Assembly: GCA_902537845.1 (NCBI GenBank)
Contig: CACBDC010000011.1
Location: 1 to 33,363, forward strand
DNA: 33,363 nt
Source of the DNA: an uncultured Pelagibacteraceae bacterium
GTDB lineage: Bacteria; Pseudomonadota; Alphaproteobacteria; Pelagibacterales; Pelagibacteraceae
Reading direction: 5' to 3'
The notes beneath the pieces are model-generated. The model saw only the letters and a list, made by a program, of their open reading frames with translations. It made no database searches and was not told where the DNA came from. Each line of letters starts with the position of its first letter. The first letter of the stretch is position 1. A program made the translations under genes and the position numbers. Shown in pieces: positions 9,243 through 16,459 of the stretch.

Positions 9243-9998
9243 TTAATTTTTAGTATTTGATAGAGTAAAAATTTCACAACCATCTTTTGTTACACCTATT
9301 GTATGTTCAAATTGTGCAGATAAGGATTTATCTTTTGTCACTGCAGTCCAACCATCGTTCAATGTTTTTGTTTGATAATTTCCCATATTTATCATTGGTT
9401 CGATGGTAAAAATCATACCCGAAGATATTTTATCGCCAGTACCTTTTTCTCCATAATGTAAAACATTAGGTTCTTTATGAAATGTTTGACCAATTCCATG
9501 CCCACAAAAATCCTGAACAACTGAAAACCCTTGAGATTCAACATGAGTTTGAATTGTTGAACCAATATCACCTAAATGAACTCCATCTTTGATAATACTA
9601 ATTGCTTTCATCATTGACTCATAAGTAGCATTAATTAATTTTTCAGCTTTAATAGAAATCTCGCCAACCTTAAACATTCTACTTGTATCTCCATGCCAGC
9701 CTTCCTTGAAGGCGGTAACATCTACATTTACAATATCTCCTTCTTTTAAAATTTTATCAGAAGGTATGCCATGACACACAACATGGTTTGCTGAAGTGCA
9801 ACAAGATTTTGGAAATCCTCTATAAAATAATGGTGCAGAGTAAGCTTTATGGTCATTAATAAATTCATAACAAATTTTATCAATTTGATCTGTGGATATA
9901 CCTGGCTTTATAATTTTACTGACTTCGTCTAATGCACCTGAAGCTATAGAACCAGCTATTTTAGTTTTTTCAAATGACTCTTTAAATTTTTTACTCAT
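9243..9998 (-). CDS. map: Methionine aminopeptidase, type I
   Basis: Removes the initiator methionine from nascent proteins. The complete five-residue dinuclear metal site is visible: Asp93, Asp104 (NVDV...HGDT), His167 (CGHGIG), Glu200 (FTIEPM) and Glu231 (QFEHT), plus substrate-site His76 in VCHGIP and His174. The 251-residue length and absence of an N-terminal zinc-finger extension fit bacterial type Ia. It overlaps the end of sfsA by one base and leads directly into purB. Confidence 0.97.
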   Translation of the reverse strand: MSKKFKESFEKTKIAGSIASGALDEVSKIIKPGISTDQIDKICYEFINDHKAYSAPLFYRGFPKSCCTSANHVVCHGIPSDKILKEGDIVNVDVTAFKEGWHGDTSRMFKVGEISIKAEKLINATYESMMKAISIIKDGVHLGDIGSTIQTHVESQGFSVVQDFCGHGIGQTFHKEPNVLHYGEKGTGDKISSGMIFTIEPMINMGNYQTKTLNDGWTAVTKDKSLSAQFEHTIGVTKDGCEIFTLSNTKN

Positions 9999-10693
9999 TA
10001 CAATTTTAATTTTATTTTATTATTGAGTTTTATTCCTTTTGAGGAAAATTTACAATCATAGCAAAGGATTTTTAGTTTATTTTTAACAGCTTTCTTTAAA
10101 GCGATTGCGTAATTAGGATCAATGTCTTTAGCTACTGAAAATGATTTACAATCTTCCCTTTGTATTAGATAAAGGATAAAAATTTCATAATTTTTTTTAG
10201 TTGCTTTTAAAAGCTCATTTATATGTTTTAGACCTCTTGTGGTTACTGCATCAGGAAATTCAGCAATAAATTTTTTTCTAGAAAGGGTTACATTTTTTAC
10301 TTCTATAAAAGCTTTATATCTTTTATTTGTAATCAAAAAATCAAATCTTGTATTTAACCCAAATTTAGCCTCTGGTTTTATATCTACAATATCATTTAAT
10401 TCATCAATCAAATTATTTTGAAGAGCGTGAAGAACTATCTTATTTGTTGAATGTGTATTCACACCAACTTTTGAATAGTTGTCTTCGATTATTTCTAAAG
10501 TATATTTTAATTTACGATTTGGATTGTCCGATTTGCTAATCCACACTTTGTTACCTTTTTTTAATAGTCCATACATGGAACCCGTATTTGGACAATGTGC
10601 TGCTATTATTTTATTATTAATTTTTACATCTACAAAAAAACGCTTGTATCTTTTTATAAATAGTCCTGGTATTAATCTATTTTCAAAATTCAT
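9998..10693 (-). CDS. sfsA: SfsA family DNA/RNA nuclease-like protein
   Basis: SfsA homologue of 231 residues with an N-terminal OB-like part carrying HCPNTGSM (33-40) and a PD-(D/E)XK-type nuclease fold: RFDF (116-119), EVKNVT (131-136) and FPDAVTTRG (146-154). The family was named from maltose-gene stimulation in E. coli; its cellular role remains unclear, and nuclease function is inferred from the fold. It is the first gene of the minus-strand purine unit. The start is 17 bases from the divergent cinA-like start. Confidence 0.92.
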   Translation of the reverse strand: MNFENRLIPGLFIKRYKRFFVDVKINNKIIAAHCPNTGSMYGLLKKGNKVWISKSDNPNRKLKYTLEIIEDNYSKVGVNTHSTNKIVLHALQNNLIDELNDIVDIKPEAKFGLNTRFDFLITNKRYKAFIEVKNVTLSRKKFIAEFPDAVTTRGLKHINELLKATKKNYEIFILYLIQREDCKSFSVAKDIDPNYAIALKKAVKNKLKILCYDCKFSSKGIKLNNKIKLKL

Positions 10694-10710
10694 ATATATT
10701 TATAGCTTTT
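10694..10710. promoter_or_regulatory. 17-base divergent intergenic region, candidate overlapping -10 boxes
   Basis: The whole space between the sfsA start (minus) and the cinA-like start (plus) is 17 bases. On the plus strand TATATT (10695-10700) lies about 10 bases before the ATG at 10711; on the minus strand TATAAA reads from 10704 to 10699. No convincing -35 boxes are visible, and they would have to lie inside coding sequence. Either gene would then have almost no leader. Weak call based on position and A/T-rich hexamers. Confidence 0.3.
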
Positions 10711-11469
10711 ATGAGGAGAAAAATAAAAAAAATTAACGCTGCCATTTTAATAATTGGCAATGAAATACTTTCTGGTCGTACCCAAGATAAAAATGTTGCC
10801 TTTATATCCAATTGGTTGAATACTAAATGTGGAATTTCAGTCAATGAAGTGAGAATAGTACCAGACGAAGAAAAAATTATTGTAAAAAATATTTTGCATT
10901 TATCAAAAAAATTTAATTATGTCTTCACAACTGGAGGAATTGGACCAACACATGACGATATTACAGCTAAATCAATTTCTAAAGCATTTAAAGTAAAGTA
11001 TGAGTATCATGAAGAGGCTTATGCAATTCTTGAAAAATATTACGGAAAGAAAAAATTTAATGATGGAAGAAAAAAAATGGCAAAAATGCCAAGGGGTTCT
11101 AAATTAATATACAATCCATCAAGCGCCGCTCCAGGTTTTATGACTAAAAATGTATTATCCTTGCCTGGCGTTCCTTCAATTTTAAATTCGATGATCGAAA
11201 ATTGTAAAAGATATTTAGTTAAAGGATTAAAAATTCACAGCAAAACTATAAATCTTTTTACTGTTGAAAGTAATATCTCAAAACAGTTAAGTTTAATCCA
11301 AAAAAAATATAAAAAATTTGTTGATATAGGAAGCTATCCTTTCTTCAGACTTGGAAAAATAGGTGTTGCAATTGTCACTAGATCAACATCTCTTAAAAAA
11401 TTAAAAAACGTCAATACTGACTTAATGAAAATTATTAAAATGAAAAAAATTGAAGTTTTAAAACTTTAA
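10711..11469 (+). CDS. CinA N-terminal / MoaB-like molybdopterin-binding domain protein
   Basis: Contains the MoCF (molybdopterin-binding-like) domain found in MoaB, MoeA and the first half of CinA: GNEILSGRTQDKN (16-28) and TTGGIGPTHDDIT (73-85) are the signature, followed by SSAAPGF and LPGVP typical of the CinA branch. At 252 residues it lacks the C-terminal PncC/CinA amidase domain, as in other COG1058-type stand-alone proteins. The function of the stand-alone form is not established; pyrophosphatase activity is known for some CinA domains. The stop overlaps the convergent glycosyltransferase stop by four bases. Confidence 0.85.
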   Translation: MRRKIKKINAAILIIGNEILSGRTQDKNVAFISNWLNTKCGISVNEVRIVPDEEKIIVKNILHLSKKFNYVFTTGGIGPTHDDITAKSISKAFKVKYEYHEEAYAILEKYYGKKKFNDGRKKMAKMPRGSKLIYNPSSAAPGFMTKNVLSLPGVPSILNSMIENCKRYLVKGLKIHSKTINLFTVESNISKQLSLIQKKYKKFVDIGSYPFFRLGKIGVAIVTRSTSLKKLKNVNTDLMKIIKMKKIEVLKL

Positions 11470-12419
11470 ATCAAATCATAGACTTCATCGACTGAAATAG
11501 ACTCAATATCCTTAGTTCCATGAAGTTTTTTACTATCTAATATTTTTGTATAATTATTTTTTGGAGCAAATTTTTCTGAGTTTGTAGGACCAAACAAAAC
11601 TATCATAGGAATATCTGCTAACCCCATCATGTGCATTACCCCGTTATCAATAGATACAGCTTGATCTAGTCTTGATGATAAAGCTGTAACTAGAGCAGGG
11701 CAGGATAATTCAGAATTTGTCTCAGGAAATAAAGATCCAGGAACTTGATTTTTTATTTTTTCAATTATGTGTTCTTGATTTTTTTCAATAAAAAAAACTG
11801 GTATTTTGTTTTTTATAAGTGACTTATTTGCAAGGGAAATAAATTTATATATAGACCAACTTTTTTTTCTATATTCATTTCCTTGCGTAATGGAAAATCC
11901 TATATAATTAGATTTTGGTAGCAGTCTTTTTGCTTCATTAATTAAATTCTTTGGTAGTTTATTGTGATTAAAATTGATAATTTTTATTTTTTCATCTAAA
12001 AAAAAACTTAAGTTTTCAATGTGATTTTTAGACTTATATCTAATTTTTTTTGACGAGAATAAATTTCCATAAGTTGTTGAGTAGAAATGATTATGTGGAA
12101 TTTTCTTCAGAATTAGAGAGTTTCTAAATTTAGACTGGAGATCAATTATCAGGTCAAATTTATCTTGATTTATTTTATTTAAATTCTTTTTAACAAATAA
12201 TAGATGCCACCATCTAAAACCAAAATATTTCAAATTCAATTCAAGCGTTTCTACATTGACATTATATTCTTTCAATTTTCCCTCAAAATGATTGGAGTGG
12301 GCACCTAAATAAAAAATTTTAGAACGTCTATAATGATTTTTAAGACTTAATATTAAAGGGATGATTTGTATAGAGTCACCTAAACCCCCACCAGAATTAT
12401 AAATTAAGATTTGTTTCAT
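11466..12419 (-). CDS. Glycosyltransferase family 9 (heptosyltransferase-like)
   Basis: GT-B fold protein resembling ADP-heptose:LPS heptosyltransferases. Seen: the N-terminal GGGLGDSIQIIP (10-21) that sits near the acceptor/nucleotide cleft, FDLIIDLQSKFRN (88-100), and the donor-site segment SIDNGVMHMMGLADIP (256-271) followed by VLFGPTN (274-280). Length 317 is within the family range. Donor and acceptor sugars cannot be deduced; a role in lipopolysaccharide or surface glycan assembly is inferred. It is divergent from tRNA-Leu and convergent with the CinA-like gene. A minus-strand TATAAA at 12431-12426 is a possible -10 just before the start. Confidence 0.85.
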   Translation of the reverse strand: MKQILIYNSGGGLGDSIQIIPLILSLKNHYRRSKIFYLGAHSNHFEGKLKEYNVNVETLELNLKYFGFRWWHLLFVKKNLNKINQDKFDLIIDLQSKFRNSLILKKIPHNHFYSTTYGNLFSSKKIRYKSKNHIENLSFFLDEKIKIINFNHNKLPKNLINEAKRLLPKSNYIGFSITQGNEYRKKSWSIYKFISLANKSLIKNKIPVFFIEKNQEHIIEKIKNQVPGSLFPETNSELSCPALVTALSSRLDQAVSIDNGVMHMMGLADIPMIVLFGPTNSEKFAPKNNYTKILDSKKLHGTKDIESISVDEVYDLI

Positions 12420-12507
12420 TGGATATTTATACTTTAACTAAAAGCAGACTAGAAGATAGAGACAGAAAATAATTTTTTTTTACTTCTTTAAAACTCTTGT
12501 GTATTAA

Positions 12508-12513
12508 TATACT
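12508..12513 (+). promoter_or_regulatory. Candidate -10 box of tRNA-Leu/nadK
   Basis: TATACT in the 120-base gap between the glycosyltransferase start and tRNA-Leu, 26 bases before the mature tRNA 5' end. The -35 region is weak. The rest of the gap is A/T-rich and shows no other gene. Confidence 0.35.
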
Positions 12514-12539
12514 AACAATAACAATAAAAAGAGCGACGT

Positions 12540-12625
12540 GCCCTCGTGGTGAAATTGGTAGACACAAAGGACTTAAAATCCTTGCCCTTTTGGGAGTGCC
12601 AGTTCGAGTCTGGCCGAGGGCACCA
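12540..12625 (+). tRNA. tRNA-Leu(UAA)
   Basis: Class II tRNA of 86 bases with encoded CCA. Acceptor GCCCTCG (12540-12546) pairs with CGAGGGC (12615-12621), the discriminator is A, and the anticodon loop CTTAAAA places UAA at 12574-12576. The T arm is GCCAG-TTCGAGT-CTGGC. The long variable arm is as expected for leucine. It is followed after only 8 bases by the nadK ATG, so tRNA and mRNA are probably co-transcribed. Confidence 0.97.
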
Positions 12626-12633
12626 CATCAATT

Positions 12634-13401
12634 ATGAGTAAACCAGTAGTTATTTCAGATAAGAACTTAAAGTCTTTAAAAATAAAAAATAAAGTTAAAA
12701 AAATTTTTAAGAAAAAAGAAATTAAAAAAAATAATATTGTAATAGTTATTGGAGGTGATGGCTTTATGCTTCAAACCTTAAAGAAAAATAAAAAAACAAA
12801 CAAATTATTTTATGGAATTAATTCTGGGAATTATGGATTTTTAATGAACAAATTTTCGAAAAATCATTTAAAAAAAAATATTGATAATTCAAATATGATT
12901 AGTATTTCACCTTTAGAAATGACTGTATTCAATAAAAAAAAAACCAGGAAATGTTTAGCTATTAATGAAGTCTCAATTTTAAGACAAAGCAGACAAGCTG
13001 CTAATTTATCAATAAAAAATAATTCTAGTTTTATAATGAAGAAATTAGTTTCAGATGGCGTACTGGTTTCTACCCCAGCTGGAAGTACAGCCTATAATTT
13101 ATCAGTTCATGGGCCGATTTTAAGTTTGAACTCCAAAAAAATTTCTATTGCACCAATAAGTGCGTTTAGACCAAGAAGATGGTCTGGAAAAATAGTGAGC
13201 GAAAAATCAAAAATAACTATTACAAATTTAAATTCTTCAAAAAGACCTGTTAGTGCGGTTGCGGACAATGTAGAAATAAGAAATGCAAAAAAAATAATTA
13301 TAAAAGTTCAAAACAAAATAAGATTTAATTTACTTTACGATAAAAATAGTGGTTTACAAAAAAAAATAAAATTAGAGCAAATAAGAAAGGAAATTTTTTA
13401 G
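12634..13401 (+). CDS. nadK: NAD kinase
   Basis: Phosphorylates NAD to NADP. The catalytic GGDG is at 40-43 (VIGGDGFML), with INSGNYGFL (62-70), the conserved NE pair at 111-112 (AINEV) and DGVLVSTPAGSTAY (141-154). Length 255 matches short alphaproteobacterial NAD kinases. The ATG lies 8 bases after the 3' CCA of tRNA-Leu; its stop overlaps the convergent sulfotransferase stop by four bases. Confidence 0.95.
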   Translation: MSKPVVISDKNLKSLKIKNKVKKIFKKKEIKKNNIVIVIGGDGFMLQTLKKNKKTNKLFYGINSGNYGFLMNKFSKNHLKKNIDNSNMISISPLEMTVFNKKKTRKCLAINEVSILRQSRQAANLSIKNNSSFIMKKLVSDGVLVSTPAGSTAYNLSVHGPILSLNSKKISIAPISAFRPRRWSGKIVSEKSKITITNLNSSKRPVSAVADNVEIRNAKKIIIKVQNKIRFNLLYDKNSGLQKKIKLEQIRKEIF

Positions 13402-14435
13402 TTCTTAAGGTAATTATAAATTTCTATTGATTGCTCAATTTTGGTTTTATCAAAATAAAATTCATCTGATTTATATTCTTTAAAAGAGAAGTGCTTATCT
13501 CCTATATTATCAAACATTTCTTCCCCAATAAAATTTGAAATTCTTTTAAGTTCAAATTTAGTGTTTTTACATAATTGTTCATAATCAATAAATAAAATAT
13601 TTGGATTAGTTTTAAATTCTTCTTTTTTAATAAAATTATAAAAATTTATCCACTGATCTAACCAGTAATTTACATCATTATGTTCTGAAGCGCTTTTTTT
13701 TAAATCTTTAAAAATCATAGGCTTATGATTAAGACCAAATTCATGATGAACAAGATAATTCATATATTTTTTTGCAAAATTATCTTTTTTTTGTAAATTT
13801 GAAAAATTAATATTTTGTTTTAACAATGAAATTGAATGATCTAAAGGATTTCTGAAAGATAACAAAAATTTTGCTTTAGGAAATTTGTGTATTAAACTTT
13901 TTATTCTTAACAAGCTATTATTATTTTTACACAAATAATTAAATTTTTTGTATTTTACTAAACAATTTTTAATAAATAATTCATATAAATCTAAATTATA
14001 ATTATCTATTTGATGATATCTTAAATGATCTTTAAAAATATATTTTTCTGAGGTTTTCAAATTCCAAAATATTTCCTCAAATTGTTCTGGAGAATCAAGA
14101 TTAATCATCATTTTATCATTGTGTTTTCTTTCTATTGATTTTTTTGATTTCAAATATTTTGAGACAATATTCCAAATATTTGGACTGATAACAAAAGGCA
14201 TATCTCTATAAGTAAATGAAGCAAATTTTTTGGTATCATATATTGTATTTAGTAAAATAGTTGTCCCGGCTCTTGCCAGACCAGTTACATATATCTGATG
14301 ATTCATTTCAATTGATTTATTTTTTTTCTTGAATAAAAAATTTTCAACATCAAATAAAAGTTCTGGAATTATTTTATTTCCAATAATGGAGTAATGCAGC
14401 AGCTTAACTAAAAAATTATAATTATTATTGAACAT
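13398..14435 (-). CDS. PAPS-dependent sulfotransferase family protein
   Basis: Predicted cytosolic sulfotransferase. The 5'-phosphosulfate-binding loop is TGLARAGTTILL (51-62), and the 3'-phosphate-binding segment is FLLSFRNPLDHSISLL (190-205), with the conserved serine and arginine in place; the arrangement LARAGTT...SFRNP is typical of bacterial Sulfotransfer-fold proteins. There is no signal peptide or membrane segment. The length is 345 residues. The acceptor is unknown: glycans, lipids or small metabolites are all possible. It is divergent (39 bases) from an APS-kinase-like gene, which could provide its donor. It is strongly A/T-rich with many Lys/Asn/Ile codons, suggesting accessory status. 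Confidence 0.82.
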   Translation of the reverse strand: MFNNNYNFLVKLLHYSIIGNKIIPELLFDVENFLFKKKNKSIEMNHQIYVTGLARAGTTILLNTIYDTKKFASFTYRDMPFVISPNIWNIVSKYLKSKKSIERKHNDKMMINLDSPEQFEEIFWNLKTSEKYIFKDHLRYHQIDNYNLDLYELFIKNCLVKYKKFNYLCKNNNSLLRIKSLIHKFPKAKFLLSFRNPLDHSISLLKQNINFSNLQKKDNFAKKYMNYLVHHEFGLNHKPMIFKDLKKSASEHNDVNYWLDQWINFYNFIKKEEFKTNPNILFIDYEQLCKNTKFELKRISNFIGEEMFDNIGDKHFSFKEYKSDEFYFDKTKIEQSIEIYNYLKN

Positions 14436-14454
14436 AAAATTAAATTCATATACT
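14428..14454 (+). promoter_or_regulatory. Candidate promoter of the APS-kinase-like/ASST operon
   Basis: TTGAAC (14428-14433) and TATACT (14449-14454) separated by 15 bases, with the predicted start near 14461 and the ATG at 14475. The -35 overlaps the first codon of the divergent sulfotransferase. The spacer is short, so this rests mainly on the -10. Confidence 0.35.
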
Positions 14455-14474
14455 TATATCTTCATATTTCAAAT

Positions 14475-14900
14475 ATGGCTAAAAAAATATTAGTAATGGG
14501 TTTACCAGGAGCTGGAAAAACTACTTTGAGTAAATATTTAGCTAAAATTATTAATGCAGTACAAGTAAATGCTGATGAAGTTAGAAAAAAAGCTAATGAT
14601 TGGGATTTTTCTTTAGAAGGTAGAAGAAGACAGGCAAAGAGAATGAAAGATTTGTCAAATTATTACATTTCAAAGGGAAAAAATGTAGTAGCTGATTTTA
14701 TATGCCCTACAAAGGCAACAAGAGATGATTTTGATGCTGATTTTTTAATCTGGGTTGATACAATTAAAAAGGGTAGGTTTGAAGATACTAATATTCTTTT
14801 TGAGCCACCAGAAAATTCAGATTTTAGAGTGACAACACAAGACGGAAAATATTGGTCAGAAAAGATAGCAAAAATAATATTGAAGGAAAAAGAGGTATAA
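14475..14900 (+). CDS. Adenylylsulfate (APS) kinase-like P-loop protein
   Basis: Short P-loop kinase that looks like the core of APS kinase (APS + ATP to PAPS). Seen: Walker A GLPGAGKTT (9-17), NADEVRKKANDWDFS (32-46), corresponding to the APS-kinase segment after the substrate-binding aspartate, then SLEGRRRQAKRM and VVADFICPT followed by IWVDT. At 141 residues it is shorter than E. coli CysC (about 200), so its specificity is uncertain; related adenylylsulfate-kinase-like proteins occur in marine phages and bacteria. It precedes the arylsulfotransferase-like gene by one base and is divergent from the sulfotransferase. No sulfate adenylyltransferase is in the window. Confidence 0.78.
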   Translation: MAKKILVMGLPGAGKTTLSKYLAKIINAVQVNADEVRKKANDWDFSLEGRRRQAKRMKDLSNYYISKGKNVVADFICPTKATRDDFDADFLIWVDTIKKGRFEDTNILFEPPENSDFRVTTQDGKYWSEKIAKIILKEKEV

Positions 14901-14901
14901 A

Positions 14902-16254
14902 GTGAATTTTGAGAAATTCTTATTTTCAAAGGTAAGCACTTGGGTTTTATTACTTGTGATAATTTTTTTTCTTATCTTCTCATTTTTTTTTGGGGCATTA
15001 GTCTTAAGAAGCGAGACTGCACAAAAAATTGTATTAATTCCTAAAAATATAAAAATTTTTTTTTCAGAAGAGTTAGATCTAGGAAATGAGACAGACAGAT
15101 TTGGAGATAGACAGGGTCTTAAAATTTATAAAAAAGATTCAAATTTATATGATCAGAAGGATTTTCTATTATTATCTAGATATTCAGGTGAGAAAAAAAG
15201 ATCTATTGTTGAATTAATAAGCTTGAGAAGTGGAGAAACTATTCATCAATGGACACCCAATTTTGAGGAAATTAACAAACTGTCAAAGATACCAGAAGAA
15301 GTAGTAAACTTTAAAAGAGATCATAACAATAGTAGATATCAAATGATACATCCCTACTTGATGTCTAATGGAGATCTATTTTTTCATTCTATTTATTATT
15401 CACCACTTATTAAAATTGATATTTGTTCAAAGGTTATTTCTACTTTAGATATGTTAACGCACCATAGTATAGAAGCGGATGAGGATGGACTATGGACACC
15501 AATTACTTATATCCCATCAAAGAATAATCCTGGTTTGGATGAAAGCAAAGGAGTTGGAAAATCATATTTTTATGATGATGGTATATTAAAAGTTAGCTTT
15601 GATAACAAAAAAATTTTCGAAAAGTCTTTTGTCGAAATCTTAGTTGAAAATAAATTATCTTATTTAATATTCGGTGGCAAAGATCCATCGAGAGACCCTT
15701 TACATTTAAATGACATACAACCTGTTCTTAAGTCAACAAAATATTTTAAAAAAGGAGACCTGTTTTTAAGTTTTAGAAATTTATCGATGATCATCCTTTA
15801 TCGGCCATCAGAAAATAAAGTCATTTGGTTTAAACAGTTTCCTTGGGAGTTACAGCATGATGTAGATATATTAGATGAGTCAAGAATATCAGTATTTAAT
15901 AACAACAGGCTGAGAAATAAATTCGATCAAAATAAAAAATATAATGATTTTATGATTTATGATTTTGAAAAAGATGAAATTAAATATGTTTTTAAGAAAG
16001 AATTTGAAGAATATAAAATACAAACAATTGGGGAGGGGCTAGGAGATTTATATAAAGATGGATCTATTTTTATAGAGGAGTCAAATTTTGGAAGAATATT
16101 GATGCTTGATAAAAATGGAGAAAAAATTTGGGAATATATTAATAGATCTAAAGACAATAATAAATTATATAGACTAAATTGGTCGAGAGTAATAAATTTG
16201 GATTTACAAAAATTTAATAAAGAATTAAATAAAAACAATGCTTGCAAAAAATAG
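14902..16254 (+). CDS. Arylsulfotransferase (ASST)-like protein, membrane-anchored
   Basis: ASST-family beta-propeller protein of 450 residues with one N-terminal membrane segment (about 12-35), so the bulk is predicted periplasmic. Family features: HHSIEADEDGLWTP (187-200), DPLHLNDIQPV (265-275), GDLFLSFRNLSMI (285-297), QHDVDILDESRISVFNN (318-334) and a last blade with FGRILMLDKNGEKIWEY (396-412). Characterised ASSTs move sulfo groups between phenols without PAPS. His268 and His319 look like the two conserved active-site histidines, but no histidine follows residue 319, so the transient sulfo-histidine of classical ASST may be missing. The start is GTG at 14902, one base after the preceding stop; the 3' end overlaps the next small gene by 17 bases. 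Confidence 0.78.
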   Translation: MNFEKFLFSKVSTWVLLLVIIFFLIFSFFFGALVLRSETAQKIVLIPKNIKIFFSEELDLGNETDRFGDRQGLKIYKKDSNLYDQKDFLLLSRYSGEKKRSIVELISLRSGETIHQWTPNFEEINKLSKIPEEVVNFKRDHNNSRYQMIHPYLMSNGDLFFHSIYYSPLIKIDICSKVISTLDMLTHHSIEADEDGLWTPITYIPSKNNPGLDESKGVGKSYFYDDGILKVSFDNKKIFEKSFVEILVENKLSYLIFGGKDPSRDPLHLNDIQPVLKSTKYFKKGDLFLSFRNLSMIILYRPSENKVIWFKQFPWELQHDVDILDESRISVFNNNRLRNKFDQNKKYNDFMIYDFEKDEIKYVFKKEFEEYKIQTIGEGLGDLYKDGSIFIEESNFGRILMLDKNGEKIWEYINRSKDNNKLYRLNWSRVINLDLQKFNKELNKNNACKK

Positions 16255-16450
16255 ATTATTTTATGTTACGATTTCATTTGTATTTTTGATTGAAGAAATT
16301 GCTAATGCTTATATTGGTCCTGGTTTAGCTTTAGGAACAGTAGTTATTTCTTTAGGCCTAGTAATACTTTTAGTATTTTTAATCGTAGCGATTTTATACT
16401 ATCCAGTAAAAAGATTAATAATAAAATATAAAAATAGAAATAAAGAATAA
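16238..16450 (+). CDS. Small AYIGPG-type secreted/membrane protein
   Basis: Conserved-looking 70-residue protein of unknown function. Residues 1-24 resemble a signal peptide ending in ANA (22-24), which would leave AYIGPGLALG near the mature N-terminus, followed by a single membrane segment (about 33-54) and a basic tail ending KYKNRNKE. Short proteins with AYIGPG motifs followed by a membrane helix and a YPVKRL-like basic segment are a recurring hypothetical family in proteobacteria. It overlaps the arylsulfotransferase-like gene by 17 bases in another frame, so the two are probably translated together and may act together. I cannot assign a function. Confidence 0.7.
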   Translation: MLAKNRLFYVTISFVFLIEEIANAYIGPGLALGTVVISLGLVILLVFLIVAILYYPVKRLIIKYKNRNKE

Positions 16451-16459
16451 AATCTACGG

